A stretch of 64,000 bases of DNA from JABMMZ01 sp044341025 (GTDB lineage Bacteria; Bacteroidota; Bacteroidia; NS11-12g; UBA955), in assembly GCA_044341025.1 (NCBI GenBank), contig JBIISM010000001.1, positions 186,001 through 250,000 of the forward strand. The letters are read 5' to 3'. Each line of letters starts with the position of its first letter. Within the stretch, counting starts at the first letter, position 1. Below the pieces are notes generated by a model that saw only the letters and a list, made by a program, of their open reading frames with translations, was not told where the DNA came from and made no database searches. Position numbers and translations under genes: made by a program. Below, piece after piece: positions 9,137 to 18,477 of this stretch.

Positions 9137-9700
9137 ATTACGCAAACTAAACTAAAACAAATAGAGCGACTCTTCAAGCAGCACCATGGTGCTTTGCATT
9201 GGTTTTGTATGCAGTACGTACGTTCTGTAGATGATGCAAACGAAATTGTTAATGACACCTTTATGGTGGCTTGGGAAAAGCAAAACGAATTGATTCTTGA
9301 CGATTCACTCAAATCTTATTTGTATACCATTGTTAGAAACAAAAGCTTAAATCTACTTAAGAAGCGCAAAATTGAAGTTTCCGAACTCGATATGGGCTTC
9401 GATATTCCTTCTGAAACCCACTCTGCTCTTGAAATTCTTCAAGCCAAACAAACTGAGGAATTGGTGAATAAATTGATAGAGCAACTTCCCCCGCGCTGCA
9501 AGCAAATCTTCGTGCTTAGCCGCAAAGAATTTCTTTCAAACAAAGAAATAGCAAGCCTGATGGAGCTGAATGAAAAAACCATTGAAAATCAAATAAGCAT
9601 AGCCATTAAGTTTATTAAAATTGGTTTAAGTAAACAACAAAAGCAAAACAATTTACCCTTGGTTTTATTTCCATGGGTTCTGGCAATTCTTGCAAATTAA
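9137..9700 (+). CDS. ECF-type RNA polymerase sigma factor (start codon non-standard)
   Basis: A sigma-70 region 2 (LFKQHHGALHWFCMQYV, then DANEIVNDTFMVAWEKQ) and region 4 helix-turn-helix (SNKEIASLMELNEKTIENQI) mark an extracytoplasmic-function sigma factor. The frame is open from 9095, but the first ATG, GTG or TTG is TTG at 9194, inside region 2, which would remove its first helix. Upstream are only ATT (9137), ATA (9161) and ATC. I chose ATT 9137, giving 187 residues, the usual size; this is inference. The C-terminus is hydrophobic (LPLVLFPWVLAILA). No anti-sigma gene is adjacent. The stop overlaps that of the convergent transporter gene. Confidence 0.8.
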   Translation: MTQTKLKQIERLFKQHHGALHWFCMQYVRSVDDANEIVNDTFMVAWEKQNELILDDSLKSYLYTIVRNKSLNLLKKRKIEVSELDMGFDIPSETHSALEILQAKQTEELVNKLIEQLPPRCKQIFVLSRKEFLSNKEIASLMELNEKTIENQISIAIKFIKIGLSKQQKQNNLPLVLFPWVLAILAN

Positions 9701-11418
9701 GCGGCTATTTCAACCTCCCTCATCAAGCGTTTGATGAGCGGACTAATCAGAATTAAGACCACTCCTGCAACAACAGCAATGATCCCGATTGTATAATACC
9801 CTTGTGTGTATTGTTCCAATTTCTGAAGGTTGCTTAGGTTTTCTGTGCTTTCGCTTTCTGCCAAAGAGGCACCAATAATTCCTGCGCCATATTGGCCATA
9901 GGCACTGGCTAAAAACCACGACCCCATCATCATGCCCACCAAGCGCTTAGGCGACAACTTTGTAATCATTGACAAACCAATTGGCGACAAGCACAATTCA
10001 CCTAGTGTTATAACCAAGTATGCCAAACAGAATAACATCAATGGGGTTTTCCCGTCTGCACCTGCAAAGTTTTTGCTGACATAAAACACCAAAAAACCAA
10101 GTCCCAAGAATACGAATCCCAAACCAAATTTAACCACTGTATTGGGTTCTAAATTTCTTTTGGCCAGCCATATCCATAGCAATCCTACCAGTGGGCTAAA
10201 TGCAACCACCCACAAGGCGTTAATTGAATTGTTCACAGAGGTCATATTAAATCCATGGCTATTGACATTGCCTACCGCGAAGAAATTCAATGATCCACCA
10301 CCTTGTTCGAAAAACGACCAGAACAAAACGGAGAATAGAATCAAAATCAAAGCAGCCAACATTTTGCCAATTTCTTCTTTGGCCAAATTAATTAAAGTGA
10401 TAACCATGTAGGCCAAAATTACCACAGCTAAACTGATCATAAATAGGTCTGAAAACTGCACTGTATTGGCTTCTCCATTTTCTAATTTACCCAACAAAAA
10501 ACTCAGGTCTAATTCAAAAGGATAATAAATCAACAAGAAGAAAAATGGGATAAACAATAAAGACAAGGCCATCATCATCCAACCTCTTTTTATACCCAAA
10601 ATTTTAAAATTGAATTTTTCTTCATCTTGTGTTTTGCCAATTGGTCCCAGCGTTTTTTGAGTGAAGATAAATAAAGACAATCCAAGAACCATACACACTC
10701 CCGCCAAGGCGAAGCCGAGCGACCAGCTCACTGAAGTTCCAATGTAAGCAATGGTGATTCCACTCAACAAAGCGCCAATATTAATGCCTGCGTAAAACAA
10801 GCCATAGCCAGCATCTCTGCGCGGATCGCCAGGTTTGTACAAATCACCTATCATGGTTGAAATATTGGGTTTGAAAAATCCATTGCCAACAATCAAAATA
10901 CTAACACCAAAATAAAAAGCAAAACTGCCAGGCAAAGCCATCAAGAATGTTCCGATAGCCATTAAGGTGCCACCCCAGAAAATTGATTTTCTAAATCCAA
11001 ATAATTTATCAGCAAACATACCTCCAATAAATGCCATGGCATAAATAAAAGCTTGAATTAACCCGTAACGCTTATTCGAAATGCTTTCAGCTTTATCGCG
11101 CTCCAATTGCTGTGAGGTTTCAATATAATACCTTGGATGTTCTGCATTCAAGACTTCCTTGTTCTCGGCCAAAAACTTTTCTTGCTTTTGAACAAGCTCG
11201 CTTTTAGTTGCAGCATTGCCATTGTTGACAACTGCTTCAGAACTTAAGGGTTTGTAATTGGCGCTCAAGATTAAATGAGAGATATACAACCCCAACAAAG
11301 CACGCATGCCATAAAAGCAAAAACGCTCCCACATTTCCACCAAAAAGAGTATCCAAATTTGTTTAGGGTAAGTGCCCTTGAAATTTTGTATCGATTCTAA
11401 GCTGTATTTTTCTTCCAT
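9697..11418 (-). CDS. POT-family proton-coupled peptide transporter (1)
   Basis: An inner-membrane di/tripeptide:proton symporter of the POT (PTR2/DtpT) family. The N-terminal motif EMWERFCFYGM holds the proton-coupling Glu residues, and the signature GNGFFKPNISTMIGDLY is intact. At least 12 hydrophobic helices are seen. Unlike its neighbours it has a charged insert of about 60 residues between helices 1 and 2 (QKQEKFLAENKEVL region). The 573-residue protein is separated by only 9 bases from the next transporter gene upstream, so the two are probably one transcript. Substrate range cannot be read from sequence. Confidence 0.92.
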   Translation of the reverse strand: MEEKYSLESIQNFKGTYPKQIWILFLVEMWERFCFYGMRALLGLYISHLILSANYKPLSSEAVVNNGNAATKSELVQKQEKFLAENKEVLNAEHPRYYIETSQQLERDKAESISNKRYGLIQAFIYAMAFIGGMFADKLFGFRKSIFWGGTLMAIGTFLMALPGSFAFYFGVSILIVGNGFFKPNISTMIGDLYKPGDPRRDAGYGLFYAGINIGALLSGITIAYIGTSVSWSLGFALAGVCMVLGLSLFIFTQKTLGPIGKTQDEEKFNFKILGIKRGWMMMALSLLFIPFFFLLIYYPFELDLSFLLGKLENGEANTVQFSDLFMISLAVVILAYMVITLINLAKEEIGKMLAALILILFSVLFWSFFEQGGGSLNFFAVGNVNSHGFNMTSVNNSINALWVVAFSPLVGLLWIWLAKRNLEPNTVVKFGLGFVFLGLGFLVFYVSKNFAGADGKTPLMLFCLAYLVITLGELCLSPIGLSMITKLSPKRLVGMMMGSWFLASAYGQYGAGIIGASLAESESTENLSNLQKLEQYTQGYYTIGIIAVVAGVVLILISPLIKRLMREVEIAA

Positions 11419-11427
11419 GATGGTGTT

Positions 11428-13086
11428 CTAATTAATGCCTTTTTCTTTCATTACTTTGTTGAGCTTTTTCAATAAGGCAAACATCAGCAAGGTTGCTGCC
11501 ATGAGCAAAGCGAAGTTTATCCAAAAGAAATTGGCCTTGTCAGGATAAGTATCCCACATGCTGGCCAATACACCACTTAGTTTGTTGCCAATGGAAGTTG
11601 ATAAAAACCAACCACCCATCATTAATGAGGTAATATTGGTGGGACTGAGCTTTGATACCACCGACAAGCCCATGGGACTTAAAAACAGTTCGCCAATGGT
11701 TATTACCCCATAATTGGCCACCAGCCACCACACAGAAACTTTCTCAGTGCCGTTTGCTCCGATTTGCACCGCAGCTACCATCACCAATACCGAGAGTGCT
11801 GAAATAAGTAGTCCAAATGCAATTTTACTCGGAGTGCTTGGCTCTTTTTTGCGTCCGCGTAAAAAGGTGAAAAATGCCACCACAAGTGGCGTAAGAATGA
11901 TTACCCAACCAGGGTTAATGGATTGACTTAAATTGGTTGCCCAAAGTGAAACCTTGCTTCCTTCTGCTGGCAATTCATCTTTGGCTACATTTCTAAAATA
12001 CAAAGGATAGTTGAACTCTTTTTGAATGATACCCTCGTTTTTTTGTAGTTTGAAATTTGCATCGTACAAATCAACATAGTCTTTCTTGTAGTCAACTTCC
12101 TTGGATAGTTTTAAGGTATTAAATACGGTCTCAGTACTGCCAGTAATTTGCCTATCTGTGTACCGGTCGGCCCAAGTAGTAAGGGCAGAGCCATTAAGTT
12201 TAAATACGGCCCAAAACAAGATTACGACAGCAAATATGGTAAGCAAGGCGCCAATTGGACGTTTGTCTTCTTGTTTGGCTTTAAAATACAAACTGCCATA
12301 AAAAAACACCACAGGAATACAGGCGAAAATAAAGGCATCTGTGCTGTCAGAGCCGAAAATATAACTGTCAGTGTTGATAGGAGAGGCAACCCCTTTTAGC
12401 AACCAACCAATTACGCCAAATATTACAGATGGCAATAAAATAAACAATACGATTTTATAAAACGGCATATCGCCATCTTGTACCCCTTTCTTGTGATCAA
12501 ATCCAGCATAATGTTTGGTGCCCAACAAGAAAACAATTACACCTATAAACATACCGACACCTGCGGCCATAAAGGCAAATTTCCAACCCAGCAATATTTG
12601 CAAAGCTGCGCCAAAAAAGTTGCAAATAAATGCGCCAACGTTGATGCCCATGTAAAATATATTATACCCTTCGTCTTTCTTTTCTTTGTAATTGTCTGTT
12701 GAATATAAATTTCCCAACAAAGTTGAAATATTCGGCTTGAAAAAACCATTGCCAACAATAACCAAGGTCATCGCCAAATAAAGCATAGTGATATTGTGCA
12801 CGCCCATTAACAAGTACCCAGCCCCCATTAACAAGCCGCCTACAACAATTGAGTTTTTGTAACCTAAGTATCTATCGGCCAACAAACCGCCTACAAAGGG
12901 GGTTAAAAACACCAAGGCGATAAAAGTTCCATATAAATCTGAAGCCTCTTTCTCGGTCATCGCAAAACCGGATTCTACATCTTTTAGGTAAAGTGTAAAT
13001 ATTCCAATCATTAAATAATAACCGAAACGTTCCCACATTTCAGATAAAAATAAAAAAGGTAGGGCTTTAGGATGGTTCTTCCACAT
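11428..13086 (-). CDS. POT-family proton-coupled peptide transporter (2)
   Basis: A second POT symporter of 552 residues. EMWERFGYYLM and GNGFFKPNISTLLGNLY match the family. It carries an insert of roughly 70-80 charged residues in the second half (TLKLSKEVDYKKDYVDLYD region) between ADRYTDRQI and SINPGWVIILTP, where copy 3 has almost nothing. The inserts of copies 1 and 2 sit at different places, so these are diverged paralogues rather than recent duplicates. A terminator lies between it and copy 3 upstream, so copies 2 and 1 probably form a separate transcript. Confidence 0.92.
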   Translation of the reverse strand: MWKNHPKALPFLFLSEMWERFGYYLMIGIFTLYLKDVESGFAMTEKEASDLYGTFIALVFLTPFVGGLLADRYLGYKNSIVVGGLLMGAGYLLMGVHNITMLYLAMTLVIVGNGFFKPNISTLLGNLYSTDNYKEKKDEGYNIFYMGINVGAFICNFFGAALQILLGWKFAFMAAGVGMFIGVIVFLLGTKHYAGFDHKKGVQDGDMPFYKIVLFILLPSVIFGVIGWLLKGVASPINTDSYIFGSDSTDAFIFACIPVVFFYGSLYFKAKQEDKRPIGALLTIFAVVILFWAVFKLNGSALTTWADRYTDRQITGSTETVFNTLKLSKEVDYKKDYVDLYDANFKLQKNEGIIQKEFNYPLYFRNVAKDELPAEGSKVSLWATNLSQSINPGWVIILTPLVVAFFTFLRGRKKEPSTPSKIAFGLLISALSVLVMVAAVQIGANGTEKVSVWWLVANYGVITIGELFLSPMGLSVVSKLSPTNITSLMMGGWFLSTSIGNKLSGVLASMWDTYPDKANFFWINFALLMAATLLMFALLKKLNKVMKEKGIN

Positions 13087-13100
13087 AAGGTTTGGGTATA

Positions 13101-13136
13101 AAAAAACAAACCTACAAAATAACTTTGTAGGTTTGT
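13101..13136 (-). terminator. Intrinsic terminator after peptide transporter 3
   Basis: A perfect 13-bp stem (ACAAACCTACAAA / TTTGTAGGTTTGT, 13106-13136) around a 5-base loop is followed on the minus strand by a T-run (13101-13106). It lies 35 bases past the stop of the 13171-14694 gene. Confidence 0.88.
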
Positions 13137-13170
13137 CTAAATCGAAAAATATTTATAAAGATTTTATCCC

Positions 13171-14694
13171 TTATGCTGCTTCAGCTCCGGTGTTCTTTTC
13201 ATCCATCATTTTTTGCAACCATGAACTCAATACAAACAGTATTGCAGCAGCAACACCAGTCATCACAATAAACAGCATAAAAAACTCATATAGGTTGGTG
13301 ATTTCATAACCAAGTATTGAAGGGTATACAATTGGAGCGGTGCTTGCTTCTGCTCCGGCAGTAGGCGGGATTAATGCACTTAAGGTGCCTGCAAATTTAT
13401 TGGCGGCGGCATTGGCTAAGAACCAAGTGCCCATCATTAATGAGGACAATCTTAAAGGAGCCAATTTAGAAACCATTGACAAGCCGATTGGGGATAAACA
13501 CAATTCACCCATGGTATGTATGACGTACAATCCGATTAACCACCACATAGATACCTTGTCTTCAACACCTAAGCCTTTAACGGCGATTGCAATAACTACG
13601 TATCCTAAGGCAACTAAGGCCAAACCAAATGCCATTTTGTATGGAGAAGATGGTTCCATTTTTCTAACATACAAGAATCCCCATATTAAAGTAAATATTG
13701 GAGCCAGCGCAATAACCGCTAATGGATTAACCGATTGAAAATATGAAGCAGGCATTTCCCAGCCGAATATGGTTCTGTCTGTTTGTCTGTCGGCAAATAA
13801 AGTTAATGAGGCTCCAGCTTGCTCAAATGCACCCCAGAAGAAGATTACAAAGAATGCCAAGATAAAAATTACCACAATGCGTTTCATTTCTATTTTACTT
13901 AAGCTTTTATCGCTTAAAATAATAATTGGCATAATAACCATAGCGCCATAGATGAAGTAACTAATAATATCTAAGTCACTTTTGAACATTTGTTTGAAGT
14001 TCAACATGAAGAAAATAATTCCAATAGAACCGATTATAACTAAAATGTTTTTTAAATCCAACGGTTTAACGGGCAAACCAATTTCTTTTCCTTCTTCAGA
14101 AACCAAGTATTTCTTTTGGTAAACGATAAACGAAATTAAACTCACCACCATGCCCAAGCATGCCGCTAAAAATCCCCATTTAAAGTCCATAGAACCACAA
14201 ACCAAAGGAGAAAAGAAAGCGCCTAAGTTGATGCCCATATAAAATATAGTAAAGGCACTATCAATTCTTCGGTCGTTGGCAGGGTAAAGTTGGCCAACCA
14301 TTGTAGAGATATTTGGTTTGAAAAAACCATTTCCGATGATTAATGAAGTTAATCCTGCCCACATCAAGGTAACACCCATGTTGCCGCCAGATGAAGCGCT
14401 TAAGAACATGAAGAATTGACCTAAGGCCATTAAGAATCCACCGATTACAATACTTCGTCTGTTTCCTAAAAATTTATCGCACAAATAACCACCCAACAAT
14501 GGGGTTAGATAAACCAATCCTGTGTAACTGCCGTAAATTTCAGATGCTGATGCATCGTTTAATAAAAGGACTTTGGTCATAAATAGAATGAATATTGCCC
14601 TCATTCCATAATAACTGAATCGCTCCCACATTTCTGTGAAGAATAGAAAATACAACCCTTTTGGGTGTCCTGAAGTCTTGTTAATTTCGTTCAT
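13171..14694 (-). CDS. POT-family proton-coupled peptide transporter (3)
   Basis: The third and most compact POT symporter (507 residues). EMWERFSYYGM, GNGFFKPNISTMVGQLY and ADRQTDRTI are present, and no large inserts interrupt the helices. The C-terminus has a short Ala-rich loop (PPTAGAEASTAP) before the last helices. It is followed by its own terminator and so is probably expressed apart from copies 1 and 2. Three adjacent POT genes suggest that peptides are a major nutrient for this organism, which is inference. Confidence 0.92.
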   Translation of the reverse strand: MNEINKTSGHPKGLYFLFFTEMWERFSYYGMRAIFILFMTKVLLLNDASASEIYGSYTGLVYLTPLLGGYLCDKFLGNRRSIVIGGFLMALGQFFMFLSASSGGNMGVTLMWAGLTSLIIGNGFFKPNISTMVGQLYPANDRRIDSAFTIFYMGINLGAFFSPLVCGSMDFKWGFLAACLGMVVSLISFIVYQKKYLVSEEGKEIGLPVKPLDLKNILVIIGSIGIIFFMLNFKQMFKSDLDIISYFIYGAMVIMPIIILSDKSLSKIEMKRIVVIFILAFFVIFFWGAFEQAGASLTLFADRQTDRTIFGWEMPASYFQSVNPLAVIALAPIFTLIWGFLYVRKMEPSSPYKMAFGLALVALGYVVIAIAVKGLGVEDKVSMWWLIGLYVIHTMGELCLSPIGLSMVSKLAPLRLSSLMMGTWFLANAAANKFAGTLSALIPPTAGAEASTAPIVYPSILGYEITNLYEFFMLFIVMTGVAAAILFVLSSWLQKMMDEKNTGAEAA

Positions 14695-14773
14695 ATTGCC
14701 TTATAATTATTGGCAATAATATTCAATTATTTTTAAATAACAAGACAATGGAGCCGATAAATCGAAATGAATT

Positions 14774-15334
14774 TTACAGCGGGTCTGCTGTAATCTTGAA
14801 TTTTAAAGAAATGATAAACGGCATTTCATCTGGCATGCCTCTGCGTTTTCTGTATTTAAAGACCATGCTAAAGTTGTCTTGCTTTAGGTATTCTTTGCCT
14901 TCAACGTCAGGTAAATCAAGGTTTACAGCCTTAACACGGACATCTGGTATGAGCTTACGTGCCACTTCCATTTGACCAACATTGCTGTTTTTAATGTCTA
15001 CTCTAATTTCCGATAAGTCTTTTAAATTGGAATAGTTAACACTGTCATAAACAGCATAATCCAAAACCTGAATTCTGAATCCAATCAGCTTGGCTGACTT
15101 GATTTTTGATTTTGATGTGTTGTTTTTGGCCAATTCACCATCAAGGTTGGCAGGGAATTCGTAAGACTCTCTAACAATTAAACTGTCCACATTTAAAGTA
15201 TCAATCTCCATGTTTTGCGGAAATAATATTGGATATTCAAGAATTATTTCACTTGGACTTTTTTCTTTCTTGCAGTCGCAAAACAAAATACTTGTCATGC
15301 AGATAAAAAGAAATTTATAGAAGATAGTTTTCAT
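14774..15334 (-). CDS. Probable exported lipoprotein of unknown function
   Basis: A 186-residue protein with a hydrophobic N-terminus ending in LFCDCKKEKS. One of the two Cys residues (19 or 21) may be lipid-modified, although the lipobox is imperfect. The body is beta-rich with repeated short strands (IDTLNVDSLIVRESYEF, AKLIGFRIQVLDYAVY). I do not recognise a family. It is flanked by anmK upstream and the transporters downstream, with gaps of 79 bases or more on both sides, so no operon partner is evident. Confidence 0.6.
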   Translation of the reverse strand: MKTIFYKFLFICMTSILFCDCKKEKSPSEIILEYPILFPQNMEIDTLNVDSLIVRESYEFPANLDGELAKNNTSKSKIKSAKLIGFRIQVLDYAVYDSVNYSNLKDLSEIRVDIKNSNVGQMEVARKLIPDVRVKAVNLDLPDVEGKEYLKQDNFSMVFKYRKRRGMPDEMPFIISLKFKITADPL

Positions 15335-15419
15335 GTTAATTATTGCTTTATCTAGTGTCGAAAATACTGAAAAATTGCGACATTGCCAAAATGCAGGTTT
15401 ATCCTCATTTAAATGATAC

Positions 15420-16517
15420 TTAAACTAATTGGCTAAAATCTCCATTCAAAGATCCACTAACACTATCTGATTTAGCGCCTGTGAATGTCTTAATAATGTT
15501 CACTTGGTTTTCAATTCGCATAACCCCCATTAAGGCGAATATCAATGCTTCTTTGAATTTCACCAGTTTGGCATCAGGGATAATAAATTCGGCTTCACTA
15601 TGGGTGCGTAAATGGTCCATAAGCACTGGATTAAATGCCCCGCCTCCAGTAACCAATACTTTCTTGCCCGCAACTTCTTTTGAGCTTAAATAGTCAATGC
15701 TTTTTGATATTTGTATGCCAATGTGGTCGACAAAGGTTTTCATTTTGTCCTCGGAACTTAATTTGTCTCCATCTTTTATAATTTGCCACAAGTCATTGTT
15801 GATCCAATCTCTATTAAGAGATTTTGGGAAAGGCATAGCATAGTACTCGATTTTGTTTAATTCTTCCAAAAGTGGATAGTGGATAGAGCCTTCTGCGGCT
15901 ATTTGACCATCTTCATCAAATTCTTTGTTCAAGTCGCGCGCAACTCTGTTTAATAAAATATTGGCCGGGCAAATGTCATACGATACACGGTAGGGGCCAA
16001 TTTTACCAGAGATATTGGCGAACCCGCCAAGGTTTAGGCAATAATCATATTCATTAAAGAATTTTTCGTCGCCTATCGCTACCAAAGGAGCACCTTGGCC
16101 TTTTTTAGCCACATCCATGCTTCTGAAATCGCTTACCACAGGAAGTCCACAAATTGCAGACAGTGATGCGCCATCTCCAACTTGTCTGGTAATTAATTCC
16201 TCCGGGTAATGAAAGGCAGTATGACCGTGGGAGGAAACCAAATCTGCTTTGATATTGTATTTCTTTATGAATTCTTTTACCAATTGGCCTAAATAATGTC
16301 CGTAAAACACATCGGTTTTGGCATATGATAAGGCATCTGCTTTTCTAAGTTGTGACAATCGAAGGCGCCATACTTCCGAATACTCAAAGGTCTCAGATTC
16401 CTCAATAGAGTATGTGTAATGGCCGTTGTCGGAATGTATCGTGCACAATGCCAAATCGATTCCATCCATAGACGAACCTGACATAATACCAATAACTTTA
16501 TATGTTTTCATGGGCAA
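15420..16517 (-). CDS. anmK: Anhydro-N-acetylmuramic acid kinase
   Basis: AnmK phosphorylates and opens 1,6-anhydro-MurNAc, returning murein turnover products to MurNAc-6-phosphate. The sugar-kinase signature GIMSGSSMDGIDLALC is at residues 10-25, and the second phosphate motif LVTGGGAFNPVLM near 290. The 365-residue length is normal. The start may be ATG 16517 or, two codons in, ATG 16511. No murQ etherase is next to it here. A divergent promoter region separates it from the TPR gene. Confidence 0.94.
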   Translation of the reverse strand: MPMKTYKVIGIMSGSSMDGIDLALCTIHSDNGHYTYSIEESETFEYSEVWRLRLSQLRKADALSYAKTDVFYGHYLGQLVKEFIKKYNIKADLVSSHGHTAFHYPEELITRQVGDGASLSAICGLPVVSDFRSMDVAKKGQGAPLVAIGDEKFFNEYDYCLNLGGFANISGKIGPYRVSYDICPANILLNRVARDLNKEFDEDGQIAAEGSIHYPLLEELNKIEYYAMPFPKSLNRDWINNDLWQIIKDGDKLSSEDKMKTFVDHIGIQISKSIDYLSSKEVAGKKVLVTGGGAFNPVLMDHLRTHSEAEFIIPDAKLVKFKEALIFALMGVMRIENQVNIIKTFTGAKSDSVSGSLNGDFSQLV

Positions 16518-16537
16518 TTGATTTTCGAGTTAAACAA

Positions 16538-16545
16538 CAAAAATA
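16538..16545 (-). promoter_or_regulatory. -7 promoter element for anmK
   Basis: On the minus strand this reads TATTTTTG (TAnnTTTG), 20 bases before the anmK start. It lies back to back with the TPR-gene promoter. Confidence 0.4.
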
Positions 16546-16574
16546 GTTTTTTTTAGGAAAATCAGAAATTTTCC

Positions 16575-16604
16575 TTGTAGTTTTATCGTTAATAAGTAGA
16601 TTTG
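16575..16604 (+). promoter_or_regulatory. Full Bacteroidota promoter for the TPR gene
   Basis: TTG at 16575-16577 is followed after 19 bases by TAGATTTG at 16597-16604, matching the -33 TTG / -7 TAnnTTTG consensus. It overlaps a possible GTG start at 16604, which favours the ATG at 16610. Confidence 0.6.
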
Positions 16605-16609
16605 TGAGG

Positions 16610-18427
16610 ATGAGGTGCTTGTTTTTTATCTTTTGTTTTAATTGTTTTTTATCTTTTTCTCAGAACACAGATGAGAAATTGGCTGCGCAATATTTTAATG
16701 ATAAAAAGTACCAGGAGGCCGCAGACCTATACGAAAAATTAGGATCTAAGCAACTTGAGTCCGTCTATTATTATGATAATTTGTTGCAATGTTATATTTT
16801 ATTGAATGATTTTAAAAGCGCTGAGAAACTTGTTGATAAAAGGATAAGAAAATTCAATGAAATCTATACCTACAGAGTTGACAAAGCTTATCTATTTCAA
16901 CTTCAGAATTTAAATGATAAAAAGGAAGACGTTTTCAAGTCGCTTCTGAAAATACAAATACTGAGTTCCGACCAAGCTGATTTGCTCGCCAATGCATTTT
17001 TGAAACGCCGTTTTTATGCCCAAGCAATTGAGGTGTATACAGAGGCTAGGAAAAGTTTGAAAGACGAATTGTTGTTTGCCTACAGTTTAACGGACTTGTA
17101 TTTTTACAGTTCAAATGTCGACTTAGCTACCCTCGAATTGGTAAAAATGGCAGGTTACAGCGAGTACATGATCGAAGAGGTTAAAAATAAATTTGTAATT
17201 GCATACAACAACCCAAACCAGTATAAAATTCTTAGCAACACTTTGCTTGTACAATTGCAAAAAAAACCAGACAACTATGCTTACAATGATCTTTTGGTTT
17301 GGTCATTTACCCAGCAAAAAGATTGGAATGGTGCACTTATTCAATCTAAAGCAGTTGACAAAAGACTTAAAGAGGAAGGAAGAAAGTTGCTAGAAATAGC
17401 GCCGCTTTTAATTTTAAACGAAGAATATGAGTACGCAATAAAATGTTTCGAGTATGTGAAGTCATTGGGCGCCGATAAACGCTATTATTACCAAGCGCAG
17501 CAGGGGGTTCTGAATTGTGGAATAATGCAGGTTAAATTGCGCAATGGAGCAAGTCCTGAACGTCTGTTGGCAATGGAAAAAGAATATTTGAGTTTTATTT
17601 CAAACAATGGAGTAAACTGGCAAACGGCAGAACAAATAAAAGAACTGTCTGAATTGTATATTTACTATATGAAAGAAGCTCCAAGGGCCATTGCGCAGCT
17701 AAATCAAGTAATGGGAATTCCGGGCGTTAATCCGAAGCTTTTGGCAGCGTGTAAATTGGCTTTAGGAGATGCGCAATTAATTGTTGGTGAAACTTGGGAA
17801 GCCGATCTTTTGTACAAACAAGTTGAAAAGGCATTCGTCAACGATGCATTAGGCCAAGAGGCAAAATATAGATATGCCCGTTTGTGTTACTATAGGGCAG
17901 AATTCGCATGGAGCCAAACCCAATTAGATGTTTTGAAGGAGGCAACAACCCAATTGATCAGCAACAATGCCATGAGGCTTTGGTTAATTATTCAAGATAA
18001 TTTGGGTATGGATAGTACCGAGGATGCATTGGGATTGTATGCCAAGGCTGATTTATTTATTTTTCAAAACAAGTTGGATGAGGCCAATGTGGTATTAGAT
18101 CAAATACCTATTTTATTTCCTGGCCATTCTTTAATTGATGAAATTATTTTTGCAAAAGCATTGATTGCGGAGAAACAAGAAAAATATGCCATTGCGGAAG
18201 TGTTATATTTGGGTTTAATTCGTGATTTTAGTGCCGATATCCTGGCCGATAATGCTCTAATTAATTTGGCTAAATTGTATGAATTCAAAATGAATGATAC
18301 AGCTAAAGCTAAAAAAATATATGAATTGTTGGTCTTGAATTATACGGGCAGTCTATTCGCCAACGAGGCTAGGAAGCGCTACCGTTTTCTGAGAGGTGAT
18401 TTGTTGAAACAGGATGAAATAAACTAA
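16610..18427 (+). CDS. Secreted tetratricopeptide-repeat protein
   Basis: A protein of about 605 residues with a signal peptide (MRCLFFIFCFNCFLSFSQ) followed by helical repeats throughout, for example AAQYFNDKKYQEAADLYEKL near the start and DTAKAKKIYELLVLNYTGS near the end. The spacing of small and aromatic residues is that of TPR units. TPR proteins of this size in the periplasm or envelope serve as assembly or adaptor platforms; the partner is unknown. I start at ATG 16610 because GTG 16604 lies inside the -7 promoter element. Confidence 0.8.
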   Translation: MRCLFFIFCFNCFLSFSQNTDEKLAAQYFNDKKYQEAADLYEKLGSKQLESVYYYDNLLQCYILLNDFKSAEKLVDKRIRKFNEIYTYRVDKAYLFQLQNLNDKKEDVFKSLLKIQILSSDQADLLANAFLKRRFYAQAIEVYTEARKSLKDELLFAYSLTDLYFYSSNVDLATLELVKMAGYSEYMIEEVKNKFVIAYNNPNQYKILSNTLLVQLQKKPDNYAYNDLLVWSFTQQKDWNGALIQSKAVDKRLKEEGRKLLEIAPLLILNEEYEYAIKCFEYVKSLGADKRYYYQAQQGVLNCGIMQVKLRNGASPERLLAMEKEYLSFISNNGVNWQTAEQIKELSELYIYYMKEAPRAIAQLNQVMGIPGVNPKLLAACKLALGDAQLIVGETWEADLLYKQVEKAFVNDALGQEAKYRYARLCYYRAEFAWSQTQLDVLKEATTQLISNNAMRLWLIIQDNLGMDSTEDALGLYAKADLFIFQNKLDEANVVLDQIPILFPGHSLIDEIIFAKALIAEKQEKYAIAEVLYLGLIRDFSADILADNALINLAKLYEFKMNDTAKAKKIYELLVLNYTGSLFANEARKRYRFLRGDLLKQDEIN

Positions 18428-18465
18428 GTATAATCCTTATCAGTTTATTCTATTGCAAAATTATT

Positions 18466-18473
18466 TAACTTTG
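18466..18473 (+). promoter_or_regulatory. -7 promoter element for the haem-binding protein gene
   Basis: TAACTTTG fits TAnnTTTG and ends 4 bases before the ATG at 18478, so the transcript would be leaderless or nearly so. Confidence 0.5.
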
Positions 18474-18477
18474 ACCT

